A stretch of DNA of 6,527 nt from Gammaproteobacteria bacterium (GTDB taxonomy: Bacteria > Pseudomonadota > Gammaproteobacteria > SMWH01), in the NCBI GenBank assembly GCA_004357005.1, contig SMWH01000121.1, forward strand, positions 1 through 6,527, written 5' to 3'. Positions 1 to 6,203 of the stretch are shown here, piece after piece. The number at the start of each line of letters is the position of its first letter. The first letter of the stretch is position 1. Under the pieces are notes generated by a model. It was given only the letters and a program-made list of their open reading frames with translations. It did no database searches and was not told the origin of the DNA. Position numbers and translations under genes: made by a program.

Positions 1-2
1 CC

Positions 3-1031
3 GGTGTGCTTTCCAGCACAGCAATGAGTATTCCAGCCATGCTGTCGGGTGAGATGTATTACAACCAGGTAGAACGCACACGATTCCTGGACACGGCCCT
101 GACCGAGCGCAGCTTGCCGGAGTTCCTGGCCACCCGGGGCTATCGCTCAAATCTGGTTACATTGCGCCAGTACTGCGGTTTTTTCGAGCTGGCCAGTTGT
201 CAGCGGATCGGGGATTTCGACGATGTGGACTCCAAACAAACGGAAAGCGTGCGTCTCTACGATCTCGCCCTGTTTCGGTATTCGCCCCACTACGCCAAAC
301 AAAAAGTCTATGACGATCACGTGTGGTTGCTTGAATCGTTGCTGATCAGTGATTCGGCAGCCAGTGGCATGCAACGTCGGAGTCTGGCTTTGTCCAGGCT
401 GCTCAAGCGAGACTCCTTTGTGGAAGGCGAAGAGCCGACATTCAAGTTCCTTCATTTCATGTTGCCTCACAAACCGCTGATGCTGGATGAGAACTGTGAA
501 AACCTGCCAAAGCGAGTCAGAACCGCCGAGGGCGCCAAGCACGACATGGAACTCTACAAGCGCCAGGCCCGGTGCGCGCTCAAACTCGCCATCGGCGTGG
601 TTGACACCATGCGCGAGCTGGACGTCTTCGATCAATCGCTTATCGTCATCACGGCGGACCATGGGACAGGGCCGCGGAAGCAATTCGATTCCGTGAATGT
701 CTTTTTCAGGAAAAGCGTTGGCCGGGCGATGCCCGTGTTGCTGATCAAACCGCCGCACTCGGATGGGCCGTATTCGGTGTCGTCGAACCCATCAACACTG
801 ACGGATATTCCGAAGACCATCACTGATTTGCTGGGTCTGGAATCAGAATACCCCGGAGTGTCGGCGTTTGAGGCCGCGTTCCCCCGAGAACGCCACTACT
901 ACCATTATGTCTGGTGGTACAGCTACAGAAAACAGGAATACCTGCCCCCCTTGCAGGAGTTCATCATCGACGGGCCCGTTGCGGAACGCGACTCCTGGAC
1001 CCTCGGGCGTCTTCTGACCCGGCCTGAATAA
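3..1031 (+). CDS. Sulfatase-like / alkaline phosphatase superfamily protein, C-terminal part (5' cut by window edge)
   Basis: The reading frame is open to the left edge and 342 residues are visible, so the real start lies upstream; the GTG at position 6 is internal. The fragment opens with a motif resembling the active-site loop of LtaS, EptA and MCR phosphotransferases: a Thr (codon 18-20) followed by AMSIPAMLSG, matching the catalytic Thr context TAxSxP in MCR/EptA enzymes. Further on are a conserved H-x4-H-x-P block (HFMLPHKP, His at fragment residues 151 and 156) and an ADHG metal-binding motif (Asp219, His220). The C-terminal YLPPLQEFIIDG-type segment also occurs in sulfatase-like envelope proteins. 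The CxPxR formylglycine signature of true sulfatases is absent. Such proteins usually have N-terminal membrane helices, the catalytic domain in the periplasm, and modify glycolipid or polysaccharide with phospho-alcohol groups. Substrate is unknown. Family is confident; transferase rather than hydrolase is inference. Confidence 0.85.
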   Translation, partial: GVLSSTAMSIPAMLSGEMYYNQVERTRFLDTALTERSLPEFLATRGYRSNLVTLRQYCGFFELASCQRIGDFDDVDSKQTESVRLYDLALFRYSPHYAKQKVYDDHVWLLESLLISDSAASGMQRRSLALSRLLKRDSFVEGEEPTFKFLHFMLPHKPLMLDENCENLPKRVRTAEGAKHDMELYKRQARCALKLAIGVVDTMRELDVFDQSLIVITADHGTGPRKQFDSVNVFFRKSVGRAMPVLLIKPPHSDGPYSVSSNPSTLTDIPKTITDLLGLESEYPGVSAFEAAFPRERHYYHYVWWYSYRKQEYLPPLQEFIIDGPVAERDSWTLGRLLTRPE

Positions 1032-1169
1032 GGAGTCTCGGGGTACCCATAATCCCGATTCGCAATCCCCGGGCCGGGTCCCGGGTGTAAAATCAGAGGC
1101 TTATCGGCACCAATGTCGCTATTGCCAGATAAATGGACCCTTTTTGCACCCATTGCTAGTCAGGTGGCT

Positions 1170-1174
1170 GGAGG
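1170..1174 (+). promoter_or_regulatory. Shine-Dalgarno GGAGG for the small membrane protein
   Basis: GGAGG sits 11 nt before the ATG at 1186. It supports that start over the in-frame TTG at 1144 and over the ATG at 1213, neither of which has a well-placed purine-rich site upstream. Confidence 0.6.
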
Positions 1175-1185
1175 TTTTCAAGCTA

Positions 1186-1560
1186 ATGTTGGAGAAGCGC
1201 GGTGCAAAGAGGATGCCCGTTATTCTGAAGGTTGCCGGTATTGGAGCGGCTCTTGGGTTTCTTGGGGCCGTTGGCATCTACTACGCTCCCGAAGAGCCCT
1301 ACCCCGGATATATAACGTTGGCTGGAACGCTCAGCGGTGTCACGATCGCATTGCTGGTTTCCACCGTGGTCACGCGCAACTCTTCCCTCGGCAAATGCCT
1401 TGGGTGGGGTGCCTCCATGGGTCTGTTGGCGTCGGCCACAGTTTTCCTGGCGAAGGGCGCGTGGACGAGTTGGGATGCTCCCTTCGTGGTGCCAACAGGA
1501 GTTGTGACAGGCGTTATTCTGGGTCCAGCGATCCGGTGGCTTTACCGCAGAGCCAGCTGA
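1186..1560 (+). CDS. Hypothetical four-helix membrane protein, 124 aa
   Basis: I do not recognise this family. The protein begins with a short positively charged segment (Lys4, Arg5, Lys8, Arg9), then four hydrophobic Gly/Ala-rich stretches at about residues 11-33, 42-62, 68-89 and 98-119. It ends in a basic tail (WLYRRAS). The loop between helices 1 and 2 is short and acidic/proline-rich (PEEPYPG), and helix 3 carries the only Cys, Cys71. By the positive-inside rule both termini should face the cytoplasm. The start was chosen from the GGAGG site 11 nt upstream; a TTG at 1144 would add 14 residues. The gene stands 154 nt after the sulfatase-like gene and 151 nt before the GFA gene, so co-transcription is uncertain. 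Coding status rests on the ribosome site and a coherent membrane topology, not on homology. A small membrane-integrity or channel-like protein is possible, but no function can be assigned. Confidence 0.6.
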   Translation: MLEKRGAKRMPVILKVAGIGAALGFLGAVGIYYAPEEPYPGYITLAGTLSGVTIALLVSTVVTRNSSLGKCLGWGASMGLLASATVFLAKGAWTSWDAPFVVPTGVVTGVILGPAIRWLYRRAS

Positions 1561-1711
1561 CAAGTCGGTGCAGCCGACGAACGGCGCCAGCATCATTAAT
1601 AATCGATCGAACGTTGCCGCTTGCAGCTATTTTTGCGGTGAATTATCCGACGTCGCCCCTGACAATTCGCAGCAGGCGGCCGGCGGCTGAAGCAGGTTGG
1701 AGCAAGAAGCC

Positions 1712-2107
1712 ATGACAGATCGACATGCTGCATGCAGTTGCGGACAACTCACGCTCACGGCGAAAAGCGAACCGGTTCGAATATCGGTATGTCATTGTCT
1801 GGCCTGTCAACGGCGGACCGGGAGTATTTTCGGCGTCCAGGCCCGTTTTGAACGCGACAAGGTCACAGTGGAGGGCAACAGCAAGGAGTACATCCGCACT
1901 GCCGACGCTGGCAACGAGATCACCTTCCACTTCTGTCCGGACTGTGGGGCGACTGTGTACTACGAACTGGACGAGGTTCCCGATGTTATTGCCGTGCCCG
2001 TCGGGGCATTTGCCGATCCCGGGTTTCCGGCGCCGCGAGTATCCGTGTACGAGGCCAGACAACACCCCTGGGCCAGCGTCCCGGAAGATGTCGAACACTT
2101 CGACTAG
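1712..2107 (+). CDS. GFA-domain (CENP-V-like) zinc protein, 131 aa
   Basis: This is a single-domain member of the family named after glutathione-dependent formaldehyde-activating enzyme (Gfa). Zinc ligands appear in the order expected for the fold: CxCG (Cys8, Cys10), CHCLAC (Cys27, Cys29, Cys32) and CPDC (Cys75, Cys78). The segment CHCLACQRRTGSIFG is the family hallmark, and the length is typical of single-domain members. Most uncharacterised members have no proven substrate, so formaldehyde-glutathione chemistry should not be assumed. The protein has no signal peptide and is probably cytoplasmic. The ATG at 1712 is preceded by GGAG at 1699-1702 with 9 nt spacing; an upstream TTG at 1697 overlaps this site and is less likely. 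The gene ends 33 nt before a strong hairpin terminator and converges with the DUF4252 gene. Confidence 0.9.
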   Translation: MTDRHAACSCGQLTLTAKSEPVRISVCHCLACQRRTGSIFGVQARFERDKVTVEGNSKEYIRTADAGNEITFHFCPDCGATVYYELDEVPDVIAVPVGAFADPGFPAPRVSVYEARQHPWASVPEDVEHFD

Positions 2108-2140
2108 CGATCGGAAGGTGGCAACCGCTCAGAAAGGAAA

Positions 2141-2169
2141 ACCCCCGCATGAAGCGGGGGTGTTTATTT
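2141..2169. terminator. Bidirectional rho-independent terminator between convergent genes
   Basis: An 8-bp GC-rich stem (ACCCCCGC at 2141-2148 with GCGGGGGT at 2154-2161) encloses a 5-nt loop, ATGAA. On the + strand it is followed by TGTTTATTTG. On the - strand it is followed by TTTTCCTTTC, so it can end transcripts from both the GFA gene and the DUF4252 gene. Confidence 0.85.
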
Positions 2170-2188
2170 GCCGGAAGGCATGCCCGAA

Positions 2189-2740
2189 TCAGAGATCGAT
2201 ATCGATATCGAAATCGTTCCAGTCGCCCATGTGTCCGTGCTGGTCCATGAGCTGTGCAATGGTCTCGGGATCGATGCGGCCATAAATATTCACGAATACC
2301 GCCTCATCGTCCAGTACCAGGACGGTGATGCCGTCCAGGTACTCGTCTTCGCCCTTGAAGAACACCCGCACGTACTCGTGTCCTTTGCCGCGTACGGTGA
2401 CCGCGGCTTCCCAACCGTCAAACATCAACTGGTCCGACAGTTCGGCCATGCGATCCATGAACAACTGCTCATCGCCCGTCTCTACGTCATAGACAAAGAC
2501 GTTGATTGCCTCCAGGTTGGCCGCCAGATCCAGGCCCGCATGGTTTCCGTACTTCGCGGCCGCGCCGGCGAAGCGCAACATGCGCCCGTCCAGCTTGACC
2601 TCGATGATCGGGGTGATGCCCTCGAAAACCGCGAAGTCGGCCAGGTCGATCCGGCCCGGATGCTGGGCCAGGGCCGCCGGCAGAACCAGAACCAACCCGA
2701 GGGCCAGTGCCGCAAATGCTGGTAGTGTCTTGCTTTTCAT
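2189..2740 (-). CDS. DUF4252 family secreted/periplasmic protein, 183 aa
   Basis: A typical Sec signal peptide opens the protein: Lys2 and Lys4, a long Ala/Leu/Val core at about residues 6-22, and an ALA-Q cleavage site after residue 25. The mature part matches my memory of DUF4252: an early strand (IIEVKLDGRMLRFAG), a central LEAINVFVYD segment, GWEAAVTVRGKG, and a late DDEAVFVNIYGRIDPETIAQL block. There are no Cys residues, so this copy is not a lipoprotein. The C-terminus is strongly acidic (DFDIDIDL), encoded by a short run of ATCGAT/ATATCG repeats around 2193-2212. The start ATG has GAGGA 8 nt upstream (2749-2753). The gene stands alone, converging on the shared terminator and divergent from the Slp gene. 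Function of the family is unknown; a role in envelope stress is only a guess. Confidence 0.85.
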   Translation of the reverse strand: MKSKTLPAFAALALGLVLVLPAALAQHPGRIDLADFAVFEGITPIIEVKLDGRMLRFAGAAAKYGNHAGLDLAANLEAINVFVYDVETGDEQLFMDRMAELSDQLMFDGWEAAVTVRGKGHEYVRVFFKGEDEYLDGITVLVLDDEAVFVNIYGRIDPETIAQLMDQHGHMGDWNDFDIDIDL

Positions 2741-2874
2741 CTTCCTTGTCCTCGTTTTGCAACGGGGTGCGCCAGCGCCACCCGGGCCGATCCGTTGGCC
2801 TCAAACGGCGTCTCCTGACCTGCTATACGATGCGGGGCGGGAAAGGTTACACGCGCCGCTGCTATAGTTGCGCC
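2741..2874. promoter_or_regulatory. Divergent intergenic region, expected promoters for the DUF4252 and Slp genes
   Basis: The two flanking genes are transcribed away from each other, so this 134-bp gap should hold both promoters. The only -10-like strings seen on the + strand are TATACG (2824-2829) and TATAGT (2863-2868); neither has a good -35 hexamer 16-18 nt upstream. No clear operator palindrome is visible. Confidence 0.4.
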
Positions 2875-3372
2875 ATGACTTCCGGGCTACGTTGTTTTCT
2901 GCTGGTGGGTATGGCGCCAATCCTGGCGGCCTGCGCTTCGGGCCCCAAGTTCGATCCAGCCGCGACCGAACTCTCTGTTTCGCCCCGCCAGGTGGCGGCC
3001 AACACGGACCAGTTTCTGGATTCCCGGGTGATCTGGGGCGGGTTGATCGTGAGTTCCACCAATCTGGAAAACGCCACCGAGGTGGAGGTACTGGCCTATC
3101 CCCTGAACTCCTCCCAGCGGCCCCAGTTGGATCAGTCACCCCTGGGCCGGTTCCTGGTGATGCAGGACGGCTATCTGGAGACGGTGACCTTTTCCCGCGA
3201 CCGGGTGATCACGGTGACCGGCGTGGTCCGGGAAACCGTCATCGGGCGGGTAGGTGACTCGGAGTACGTCTACCCGGTCGTACACAGCGATGGTTTGTAT
3301 CTGTGGTCCCGGGCCGACCGCGGATTCTGGGACAATGTTTCCGTTGGCGTCGGCGTCAGCATCCACAACTAA
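2875..3372 (+). CDS. Slp-family outer-membrane lipoprotein, 165 aa
   Basis: The N-terminus is a lipoprotein signal peptide with lipobox LAAC; the lipidated Cys is residue 20. Ala at the +2 position argues for Lol-dependent transfer to the outer membrane. The mature part shows the Slp/YeaY pattern in order: WGG (54-56), EVLAYPL (71-77), GRF (91-93), VTVTG (112-116), YPVV (133-136) and LYLW (141-144). E. coli Slp is a starvation-inducible outer-membrane lipoprotein of unclear biochemical role, about 20 residues longer. The ATG at 2875 is chosen because the lipobox falls at the normal distance from it. The frame is open upstream to 2707, but that part overlaps the divergent gene and would destroy the signal peptide. 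No Shine-Dalgarno sequence precedes the ATG, which is unusual beside its neighbours. A GT25 gene follows on the same strand after 50 nt and may be co-transcribed. Confidence 0.9.
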   Translation: MTSGLRCFLLVGMAPILAACASGPKFDPAATELSVSPRQVAANTDQFLDSRVIWGGLIVSSTNLENATEVEVLAYPLNSSQRPQLDQSPLGRFLVMQDGYLETVTFSRDRVITVTGVVRETVIGRVGDSEYVYPVVHSDGLYLWSRADRGFWDNVSVGVGVSIHN

Positions 3373-3422
3373 CGGTTCGGGAAACTGCCCGAGCACCTCG
3401 TCGTTCTGAGGGAAATGGTCGT

Positions 3423-4103
3423 ATGCGCGGTTTCATGATCGTGTATCAGAAAAGCCAGGCACGTTCGGAAAATTTCCAGAACGTCAGCCGGCATTTGCCG
3501 GGCCTGGAACTGTTCCCGGCCTATGACGGGCTCAATGATCTGGACGAGGTCAGGGAGATGGCGTTGAGGAATCGATGGGTGGAAGCCGAATCCCTGAACC
3601 GGGGCGAGCTGTGCGAGTACCCGGTCAAACTGGCTGTTCACTGCTCCCACCTGCGGCTGCTGGAAACCATCCGAGAGGAATCCGGTTGGTGTCTCGTGCT
3701 GGAGGACGATGTTTCCTGGAATGGGAGCCTTGATGCCTGGCAGCAACTCGGGGACATCGAAGTCGAAGCGCAGGGCGCTAGCATAGAGTACGTTAACCTG
3801 GCGCCGATATCGGCAGAGTTGTTCGTGCCGGAGAACCGGATCGGCGCCCAGTTGTGGCGTGGCCTGCCTGAATGGGGCTGCGCGGCCTACCTGCTGTCCC
3901 CGGCCCATGCCGGCTGGCTCCTCGACCAGCTTCCGATGACCTGCAACATCGATCACTGGTTCGTTCGGCAGGCGCAAGAATACCCCGACAGGTTCGCGAC
4001 ACACGCACCGGTCTTTACTGTCCTTGGATCCCGTTACAAGTGTCAGCGGGGCACGCTGCTGGGCAGCATCATCTGGAGCAGGCGCGAAGACGGAATGTTC
4101 TGA
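3423..4103 (+). CDS. Glycosyltransferase family 25 (LPS-biosynthesis type), 226 aa
   Basis: GT25 enzymes add sugars such as galactose to lipooligosaccharide or other surface glycans from nucleotide-sugar donors, acting on the cytoplasmic side of the inner membrane. Family landmarks are in order: LPGLELFPAYDG near residues 25-36, GELC (61-64), HCSHLRLLETI (73-83), the acidic metal/nucleotide site LVLEDDV (91-97, Glu94-Asp95-Asp96), WGCAAYLLSPAHAGWLL (151-167) and the late NIDHWF (175-180). Length is usual for the family. The segment between GELC and CSH is longer than in the common G-E-x-G-C-x-x-S-H form, so this is a divergent member. There is no signal peptide or membrane helix. The ATG at 3423 has GAGGG at 3408-3412, 10 nt upstream; the longer open frame from 3303 overlaps the Slp gene and is not needed. 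No other sugar-pathway gene is visible, so donor and acceptor are unknown. Confidence 0.85.
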   Translation: MRGFMIVYQKSQARSENFQNVSRHLPGLELFPAYDGLNDLDEVREMALRNRWVEAESLNRGELCEYPVKLAVHCSHLRLLETIREESGWCLVLEDDVSWNGSLDAWQQLGDIEVEAQGASIEYVNLAPISAELFVPENRIGAQLWRGLPEWGCAAYLLSPAHAGWLLDQLPMTCNIDHWFVRQAQEYPDRFATHAPVFTVLGSRYKCQRGTLLGSIIWSRREDGMF

Positions 4104-4129
4104 CATCCCGTCCGTTCAGGCATGAAAAA

Positions 4130-4150
4130 AGGCGGGGCCGTGCCCCGCCT
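4130..4150. terminator. Rho-independent terminator, strongest for the minus strand
   Basis: A 9-bp stem (AGGCGGGGC at 4130-4138 with GCCCCGCCT at 4142-4150) closes a 3-nt loop, CGT. The six-A run at 4125-4130 gives a U-tract on the - strand, just after the end of the DUF885 gene. On the + strand the hairpin lies 26 nt past the GT25 stop but has only TCCTGGTT after it, so termination there is probably weaker. Confidence 0.85.
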
Positions 4151-4173
4151 TCCTGGTTACGACAGCTGGATTG

Positions 4174-6045
4174 TCAGGCTGCTTCGGCCAGTCGTTCCTT
4201 TTCGCTGGCGACCCATTCATCGATCTTGGTGCCAAGCACTCCCATGGGCAGTGAACCGTCGATCAGGATCTGGCGGTGGAAGGCCTTGATGTCGAAATCA
4301 TCGCCCAGTTCCTTCTCGGCGCGGTTGCGCATTTCCCGGATGGCCCGTTGGCCGATTTTGTAGGCTAATGCCTGACCGGCGATCGTCATGTAGCGCTCCA
4401 CCTCGGACTCGATATCCGTGGCCGCCATGGACGAGTTCTGCCGCATGTACTCGATGGCCTGTTCTCGGGTCCAGCCGAAGTAATGCAATCCTGTGTCCAC
4501 CACGAGCCGCATGGCGCGCAGCTGTTCGTCGTTGAGTCTGCCGTAGTACTGGTAGGGGTCCGTGAACATCCCCATCTCCCGGCCGATGGACTCGGCGTAC
4601 AGTGCCCAACCCTCGTCATAGGCCGTCTCGCCACCGAAACGGCGGAACATGGGCAGATCCTCGATCTCCTGGGCAATGGAAATGGCAAAGTGATGCCCGG
4701 GCTCGGCTTCGTGTATGTAGAGCGTTTCCATTCCGAACTTCGGTTGTGCCTTCAGATTGAAAGTATTGACGTAAAACACGCCGGGACGCGAACCGTCGGG
4801 CGTGCCGGGCATATAGGAGGCGCCGGCCGCGGTCTGGGCACGAAATTCCTCCACCGGGCGGATCTCGAAACCCGCCTTGGGGAAAATGTCGAAGTAATCC
4901 GGCAGCACCGCCTGTACCCGCTCACGAAGGGCATCGTAACCGGCGATGACTTCGTCGGAAGAATCAAAATAGAAGCTGTCTTCCACCTGCACATACTCGA
5001 AGAAATCCTGCAGATCCCCTTCGAAGCCGACTTCCGCCATGACCTGGCGCATCTCATCCAGAATCCGGGCCACTTCCTGCTTGCCTATTTCATGAATTTC
5101 TTCCGGGGTCAGGTCCGTCGTGGTATGGGTCTTCACCAGGTACGCATACCAGTCCTTGCCGTCGGGCAACTCACTGTAGCCAAAGCTCTCGCGGCTGTTG
5201 GGAACGTATTCGTCGCGCAGGTAATCGCGCATCTTCAGGTACGCCGGCATGACGGTCTCGGTCAGCAGCGTGCGGTATTCATCCGCCAGCCGCGTGCGTT
5301 CAGTTTCCGGAATGTCCTCGGGCATGCTGTCAATGGACTGCCACAGCGGGCTGGTTTCGACATCGTCCACGACCAGGCCATCGAGTTGTGTTACCACCTT
5401 TTCCATGACGGCTCTGGGGCGGCTATAACCCTTGCTGAGCCCTTCGCGCATGTTGGCGATCGCGGTGTCCGTGATCACTTCCAGGCGGGCCACGCGCTTG
5501 AACCAGTTCTCGTAATCCTCGACGGTAGCGAAGGGCTGGATGCTCGCGCCGGAGCCCATCTGGGCGGCAAAACCATATAAATTGTATTGGCTCATGGGCA
5601 TCAGCCAGTCGGGGAACTGCATGCCTTCCAGGGTCAGTTCGCGGTCCCGAACGAACATGTCATAGCTCAGGCGGTCCTGTCCCGACAAGAGATCGCGATC
5701 AATCTCGCGAACTCGCTCGAGGTAGCCCTCGTTGAAGGCACGCGACTGTTCCCGGTACTCGGCGCTGTAGAAATCCGGCATCAGGTCGTTGTAGCGCGGA
5801 TCGCCGATGGAAGTAGCAGTAATGGGGCTGAGTTTGAGGTTCTCTTCCCAGTACTCGTCGAACAAGGTAAGGAGTTTTTCCGCTTCCGCCACTTCCAGTT
5901 CCGCGCGCGCCGTGTCTTGCGCAGCTTCGGGCTGGGAAACTTCGGCGGGCGCCGCCGCTTCGTTTTCAACCGTCTCGGTGGTCTGCTCACCACCGCAGGC
6001 AGCCAGCGACAGCTCGCAGAGAAATATCCAGATTGTTTTCTTCAT
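4174..6045 (-). CDS. DUF885 family metallopeptidase-like lipoprotein, 623 aa
   Basis: The N-terminus is a lipoprotein signal with lipobox LAAC (Cys17), followed by Gly-Gly and a Glu/Ala/Pro/Thr-rich linker to about residue 55. The DUF885 domain then fills the rest, starting near LFDEYWEENLKLSPITATSIGDPRY, a typical opening of the family. The probable zinc site is HEAEPGHH (residues 445-452), with a downstream EGWALYAE motif (478-485) likely giving the third ligand. DUF885 proteins are thought to be zinc peptidases; no substrate is proven, so peptide cleavage is inference. The start is the ATG at 6043-6045, preceded by AAGGA (6053-6057) at 7 nt; the frame stays open upstream to 6282 only by reading through the repeat cluster and an unrelated frame of the transporter gene. 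Glu11 inside the hydrophobic core of the signal is unusual. The gene lies downstream of a POT peptide transporter on the same strand and ends at a strong terminator, which suggests a shared role in peptide use. Confidence 0.9.
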   Translation of the reverse strand: MKKTIWIFLCELSLAACGGEQTTETVENEAAAPAEVSQPEAAQDTARAELEVAEAEKLLTLFDEYWEENLKLSPITATSIGDPRYNDLMPDFYSAEYREQSRAFNEGYLERVREIDRDLLSGQDRLSYDMFVRDRELTLEGMQFPDWLMPMSQYNLYGFAAQMGSGASIQPFATVEDYENWFKRVARLEVITDTAIANMREGLSKGYSRPRAVMEKVVTQLDGLVVDDVETSPLWQSIDSMPEDIPETERTRLADEYRTLLTETVMPAYLKMRDYLRDEYVPNSRESFGYSELPDGKDWYAYLVKTHTTTDLTPEEIHEIGKQEVARILDEMRQVMAEVGFEGDLQDFFEYVQVEDSFYFDSSDEVIAGYDALRERVQAVLPDYFDIFPKAGFEIRPVEEFRAQTAAGASYMPGTPDGSRPGVFYVNTFNLKAQPKFGMETLYIHEAEPGHHFAISIAQEIEDLPMFRRFGGETAYDEGWALYAESIGREMGMFTDPYQYYGRLNDEQLRAMRLVVDTGLHYFGWTREQAIEYMRQNSSMAATDIESEVERYMTIAGQALAYKIGQRAIREMRNRAEKELGDDFDIKAFHRQILIDGSLPMGVLGTKIDEWVASEKERLAEAA

Positions 6046-6052
6046 GGTTCCT

Positions 6053-6057
6053 TCCTT
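6053..6057 (-). promoter_or_regulatory. Shine-Dalgarno AAGGA deciding the DUF885 start
   Basis: On the - strand AAGGA lies 7 nt before the ATG at 6045, within a longer AAGGAAGGA tract. It fixes the start immediately ahead of the lipoprotein signal and excludes the 79-residue upstream extension. Confidence 0.7.
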
Positions 6058-6067
6058 TGTTTCAAGG

Positions 6068-6195
6068 ATTCGCGGCTGGAAAGCCGCTCCTACAAAGCCG
6101 CTCCTACGCCAGCCGCGAAACATTATCAATCGCGCCACGAATGGCGCTCCTACGCCAGCCGCGGCCATCGAATCGCGCCTGGAAGGCGCTCCCAC
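6068..6195 (-). repeat. REP-like palindromic repeat cluster (three hairpin units plus partial copies)
   Basis: Read on the - strand, three units each start with GTAG or GTGG, then GAGCG, then a short palindrome ending in CGCGA: 6172-6195, 6129-6153 and 6068-6093. Their stems are GCGCC/GGCGC (6175-6179 with 6185-6189; 6132-6136 with 6143-6147) and GCGGCT/AGCCGC (6072-6077 with 6082-6087), with loops of 4-6 nt. A fourth, headless or tailless copy lies at 6094-6107. A 19-bp segment recurs exactly at 6099-6117 and 6145-6163. A GTAG head joined to an imperfect palindrome is the known form of REP elements mobilised by RAYT (TnpA-REP) transposases. The cluster begins 8 nt after the transporter stop codon, in the gap between two genes of the same strand, a usual REP place, where such hairpins can stabilise or attenuate the upstream transcript. 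No RAYT gene is in the window. Confidence 0.8.
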
Positions 6196-6203
6196 GGTAT
6201 TGT

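Noticed and set aside
1068..1085. CCCGGG-N6-CCCGGG hairpin after the sulfatase-like gene
   Set aside because: A 6-bp stem is possible, but it is followed by TGTAAAATC with no T-run, so I would not call it an intrinsic terminator.
1564..1578. GTCGG/CCGAC hairpin just after the small membrane protein
   Set aside because: Only 5 bp with a 5-nt loop and no T-run; such short stems are common by chance in GC-rich DNA.
1113..1715. Open frame of 200 codons on the + strand overlapping the small membrane protein
   Set aside because: Its product is rich in Arg, Ser, Cys and Trp with no domain, it spans two non-coding gaps, and it has no ribosome site; the overlapping frame at 1186 encodes coherent membrane helices.
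2707..2874. Upstream extension of the Slp gene
   Set aside because: It overlaps the start of the divergent DUF4252 gene and would bury the lipoprotein signal peptide 56 residues inside the protein.
3377..3392. TCGGG/CCCGA mini-hairpin between the Slp and GT25 genes
   Set aside because: The 5-bp stem lacks a T-run, so it does not separate the two genes transcriptionally.
3369..4106. Open frame of 245 codons on the - strand
   Set aside because: It is antisense to the GT25 gene, which has recognisable motifs and a ribosome site; the antisense product looks like no known protein.
4483..5580. Long open frame of 365 codons on the + strand
   Set aside because: It lies fully antisense to the DUF885 gene, whose family motifs are clear; the translation shows no domain and arises from GC-rich codon bias.
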